From: JAMXLO01 sp963791495
GTDB lineage: Bacteria > Pseudomonadota > Alphaproteobacteria > Acetobacterales > Acetobacteraceae
Reading direction: 5' to 3'
NCBI GenBank assembly: GCA_963791495.1
Contig: CAWBST010000020.1
Span: forward strand, 62,001-126,000
DNA length: 64,000 nt
The notes below the pieces were generated by a model, which was given only the letters and a program-made list of their open reading frames with translations, did not search any database and was not told the origin of the DNA. Shown here in pieces: positions 61,455 through 64,000 of the stretch; position 1 is the first letter of the stretch, and each line of letters begins with the position of its first letter. The position numbers and the translations under genes are program-made.

Positions 61455-63226
61455 GCGTGCTCCGCCTGTGCCACATCGATCAGGAAGCGCTGCATATCCC
61501 ACGCGCCGGTGGGGCACCGTTCGGCACACAGGCCGCAGTGCAGGCAAACGTCCTCGTCCTTTACCATCACCCGCCCGGTCTTGAGCGGGCCGGATACATA
61601 CAGGTCCTGCGTCTCGTCGTGCGCCGGCGCGCTCAGCCGCAACCGCAGCTCGGCCTCCTCGCCGTTCTCGGTGAACGAGATGCAATCGACCGGGCAAATG
61701 TCCACGCAGGCATCGCACTCGATGCACAGATTGTCGGTGAACACAGTCTGCACATCGCAGTTGAGACACCGCTGTGCCTCGGCAAAGGCAAGCTTGTCAT
61801 CGAAACCCAGTTCGACCTCGGCCTTGATGTCCTTCAGCGCCATCACCTTGTCGCGGTGCGGCACCTTGAAGCGCAGGTCGAGCGATATGTCGTTGTCGTA
61901 GCTCCACTCGTGGATGCCCATCTTCTGCGACATCAGGTTGACCAGTGGCGGCGGCCGATCGCGCACACTCTCGCCGTGGCAGAGCTGATGGATGGAGATT
62001 GCCGCCTGGTGCCCATGCGCGACGGCCCAGATGATGTTCTTCGGACCGAACGCCGAGTCACCGCCGAAGAATATCTTCGGATGCGTCGAACCCATCGTCA
62101 CTTCATCGACGACTGGCATGTCCCACTGATCGAACTCGATGCCGATATCGCGCTCTATCCAAGGGAACGCATTTTCCTGTCCCACCGCCACCAGTACATC
62201 GTCGCATTCGAAGTGCTGGTCGGGTTCGCCGGTCGGTACCAGCCTGCGGCGGCCGCGCTCGTCGCGCTCGGCCTTCACCTTCTCGAACATCACGCCGGTC
62301 AGCTTGCCGTCCTTGTGGGTGAACTCCTTCGGCACCAGCATGTTGAGGATCGGGATGTCCTCACGCATGGCGTCGTCCTTTTCCCAGGGCGACGCCTTCA
62401 TCTCCTCGAAGCCGGAACGCACGATCACCTTCACGTCCTCGCCACCCAGACGGCGCGACGACCGGCAGCAGTCCATCGCCGTGTTGCCGCCGCCGAGCAC
62501 GATCACGCGCTTGCCGATCTTGTCGATGTGGCCGAACGACACAGAGGACAGCCAGTCGATGCCGATATGGATGTTCGCCGCGGCCTCGTGACGGCCGGGG
62601 ATCGGCAGGTCGCGCCCGCGCGGCGCGCCGCAGCCGACGAAGATCGCGTCGTAGTCGTCTTCCAGCAGCGCCTTCAGGCTGTCGACGCGCTGACCGAGCC
62701 GCATCTCCATGCCGAGGCCGGTGATGTAGGCGACCTCCTCGTCGATGATCTCCTCGGGCAGACGGAATTTTGGGATCTGGCTGCGGATCATGCCGCCGGA
62801 GCGAGTGTCCGAGTCGAACACCACCAGTTCATAGCCAAGCGGCGCCAGGTCGCGCGCGACGGTCAGCGAGGCAGGGCCGGCGCCGATCAACGCGATTCGC
62901 TTTCCGTTGGAGCGTTCGGCGGGGCGCGGCAGACGGTGGCGGATGTCGCCCTTGTAGTCTGCTGCGACGCGCTTCAGGCGGCAGATGGCGACCGGCTCTT
63001 CCTCCACACGGCCGCGACGGCAGGCGGGTTCGCAGGGTCGGTCGCAGGTGCGGCCAAGAATGCCGGGGAATACATTGGACTGCCAGTTGATCATGAACGC
63101 ATCGGCGTAGCGGCCAGCGGCGATCAACCGGATGTACTCGGGGACGGGCGTATGGGCTGGGCACGCCCATTGGCAATCGACCACTTTGTGGAAGTAGTCG
63201 GGGTTACCGATATCGGTAGGCTGCAA
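61430..63226 (-). CDS. FAD/Fe-S NAD(P)H oxidoreductase with ferredoxin domain (GltD-like), partner of KorAB
   Basis: A 598-residue electron-transfer protein. The N-terminal Cys-rich region (CQWACPAHTPVPEYI, GRTCDRPCEPACRRGRVEEE) resembles the Fe-S domain of glutamate synthase small subunit. RIALIGAGPASLTVARDLAP and VIVLGGGNTAMDCCRSSRRL bind FAD and NAD(P)H. The C-terminus carries two 4Fe-4S motifs (CIECDACVDICPVDCI and CLHCGLCAERCPTGA). The TTG at 63226 is the start because GAGAGGAG lies upstream with a six-base gap. It probably passes electrons between KorAB and NAD(P). Confidence 0.9.
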   Translation of the reverse strand: MQPTDIGNPDYFHKVVDCQWACPAHTPVPEYIRLIAAGRYADAFMINWQSNVFPGILGRTCDRPCEPACRRGRVEEEPVAICRLKRVAADYKGDIRHRLPRPAERSNGKRIALIGAGPASLTVARDLAPLGYELVVFDSDTRSGGMIRSQIPKFRLPEEIIDEEVAYITGLGMEMRLGQRVDSLKALLEDDYDAIFVGCGAPRGRDLPIPGRHEAAANIHIGIDWLSSVSFGHIDKIGKRVIVLGGGNTAMDCCRSSRRLGGEDVKVIVRSGFEEMKASPWEKDDAMREDIPILNMLVPKEFTHKDGKLTGVMFEKVKAERDERGRRRLVPTGEPDQHFECDDVLVAVGQENAFPWIERDIGIEFDQWDMPVVDEVTMGSTHPKIFFGGDSAFGPKNIIWAVAHGHQAAISIHQLCHGESVRDRPPPLVNLMSQKMGIHEWSYDNDISLDLRFKVPHRDKVMALKDIKAEVELGFDDKLAFAEAQRCLNCDVQTVFTDNLCIECDACVDICPVDCISFTENGEEAELRLRLSAPAHDETQDLYVSGPLKTGRVMVKDEDVCLHCGLCAERCPTGAWDMQRFLIDVAQAEHACCSLQNA

Positions 63227-63345
63227 GTCGGACTCCTCTCCCTCGGCCCGATGCCATGGGCGCGGTGGCTTCTGAGACCCCGCGCGTCCCACGTCAACCA
63301 TTCTAGCGGCAGGGCTGCCAGCAAACAAATGGGCATGCGGGGCAT

Positions 63346-63816
63346 TCAGTCCAGTGCCAGCAACGCCTCGGCTGCGGCGGAAAGCGAAGTGCCGGCGAAT
63401 GGGTTGATCACGCGCACGCCAGCCAACGTGCTGTCGTCGGCAAAGTCTTCTGTGAGGATGGCGGTGCACCCGGCTTCTGCCGCGGTGATCACAAGAAGTG
63501 CGTCCCAGTAGGAAGCGCGGCCCGAGACAGCCGTAGCAAGGGCGGTCCGAACGGAGCTAACGGACGCCGCAGCAGTCGGGAACAAGTCGGTCATTGATTC
63601 GGCAACCGCTGCCGCTTCGGCGGAGTCCATCAGGCCCTTGCGCGTCGCCACCGCGAAGAACTCCGACACTGACTGCAAGGTCAGGCAGCATGGACCGGGG
63701 GCTGCGCGGCTCATGATCTGTTTGGCGAGCTCGTGGCGCGGCCCAGCCGTTCGGTCGATGCTGTATACCAGGATGTTCGTATCAAGGGTGTAGATGTCAG
63801 CGCTCGTGCAGCGCAT
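63346..63816 (-). CDS. PIN-domain toxin (VapC type)
   Basis: A 156-residue PIN-domain ribonuclease (YTLDTNILVYSIDRTAGPRH, LQSVSEFFAVATRKGLMDS, SYWDALLVITAAEAGCTAIL, TEDFADDSTLAGVRVINPFA). Four acidic residues are visible. The start at 63816 overlaps the antitoxin gene by 20 bases. Confidence 0.9.
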   Translation of the reverse strand: MRCTSADIYTLDTNILVYSIDRTAGPRHELAKQIMSRAAPGPCCLTLQSVSEFFAVATRKGLMDSAEAAAVAESMTDLFPTAAASVSSVRTALATAVSGRASYWDALLVITAAEAGCTAILTEDFADDSTLAGVRVINPFAGTSLSAAAEALLALD

Positions 63817-64000
63817 CGCGGTCGAGCGGTCCCGCGCCGATATCCCAGCCCTTTTCCATGGCTGCTTTCATCCGCTCCCACGCAGCTTGCTGTGTGGGCG
63901 TCAGCACGCGGCGCTTGTTCACCGGCGAGAGACGCGCCACTGGGGTGCCGTTCCGGGTGATCACGAACTCTTCGCCGCCCTCCACCTCGCGGATGCAGCG
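63797..64000 (-). CDS. Phd/YefM-type antitoxin (5' end beyond the window)
   Basis: The last 68 codons of an antitoxin running off the end of the window. GGEEFVITRNGTPVARLSPV is the core of the Phd/YefM beta sheet, and the C-terminal helical toxin-binding tail is ERMKAAMEKGWDIGAGPLD. The missing N-terminal part would be about 10-20 residues. It pairs with the VapC gene it overlaps. Confidence 0.85.
   Translation of the reverse strand, partial: RCIREVEGGEEFVITRNGTPVARLSPVNKRRVLTPTQQAAWERMKAAMEKGWDIGAGPLDRDALHER

Noticed and set aside
61457..63511. A 684-codon open frame on the plus strand opposite the FAD/Fe-S gene
   Set aside because: It is the antisense shadow of a clearly conserved minus-strand gene in GC-rich DNA and has no recognisable motif of its own.
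1..64000. tRNA or rRNA genes
   Set aside because: I looked for cloverleaf-like and conserved rRNA sequences on both strands and saw none; a tRNAscan-type search would be decisive.

Overview
The window looks like chromosomal DNA from a GC-rich alphaproteobacterium, most likely Rhodospirillales/Acetobacteraceae. This is inferred from a hemA-type 5-aminolevulinate synthase, a TrcR/DUF1013 cell-cycle regulator, DUF465 and DUF1192 small proteins, coq7, a tkt-gap-pgk cluster, and the GC-rich palindromic repeats scattered between genes. No rRNA, tRNA or CRISPR array was seen.

Region 1 (about 1-16.4 kb) is a low-density, decayed accessory region. It holds a directly duplicated 0.4 kb block, a phasin, a frameshifted methyltransferase-like gene, a truncated EamA exporter, an intact GFA protein and HU protein, a cold-shock stub, a degenerate receiver, a secreted two-Cys protein, a TauD fragment, two paralogous XRE regulators (one broken) and an IS630 remnant. 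From 12.1 to 16.3 kb lies a mobile-element-like segment: a J-domain/P-loop helicase-like gene facing away from an excisionase-type HTH gene, a divergent control region with a perfect 22 bp palindrome, a radical SAM protein, and a heavily decayed downstream gene.

Region 2 (16.5-41.6 kb) is dense and mostly metabolic. It has an AroQ-like/enolase-superfamily pair, an exonuclease-endonuclease-phosphatase protein, an alpha/beta hydrolase-coq7-dsbB operon, a GST-methyltransferase-DUF6614 operon, nrdB, a TrmN6-like methyltransferase, an MFS carrier, a second enolase-superfamily enzyme, LysE, an encapsulin with its ferritin-like cargo, hydantoinase/oxoprolinase subunits, two VapBC/FitAB modules, a FAD oxidoreductase, an RlmI-like methyltransferase, hemA and an M20 carbamoylase-type hydrolase. 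Four of these genes carry a single apparent frameshift.

Region 3 (41.9-64 kb) begins with central carbon metabolism (tkt, gap, pgk), then deoxyribosyltransferase-like, purK-purE, small conserved proteins, trcR, DUF1192, another VapBC pair, hsp20, rpmE, an old yellow enzyme, a VOC protein, a PLP aminotransferase, a two-subunit molybdenum hydroxylase and a periplasmic ligand-binding protein. It ends with a three-gene 2-oxoacid:ferredoxin oxidoreductase operon containing its own FAD/Fe-S electron-transfer subunit, and a fourth toxin-antitoxin pair cut by the window edge.

The most interesting items are the J-domain/P-loop helicase element with its palindromic divergent operator, the AroQ homologue lacking two canonical active-site residues beside an enolase-superfamily enzyme, the encapsulin operon, a possible CTG start, and the cluster of isolated frameshifts in otherwise healthy genes.
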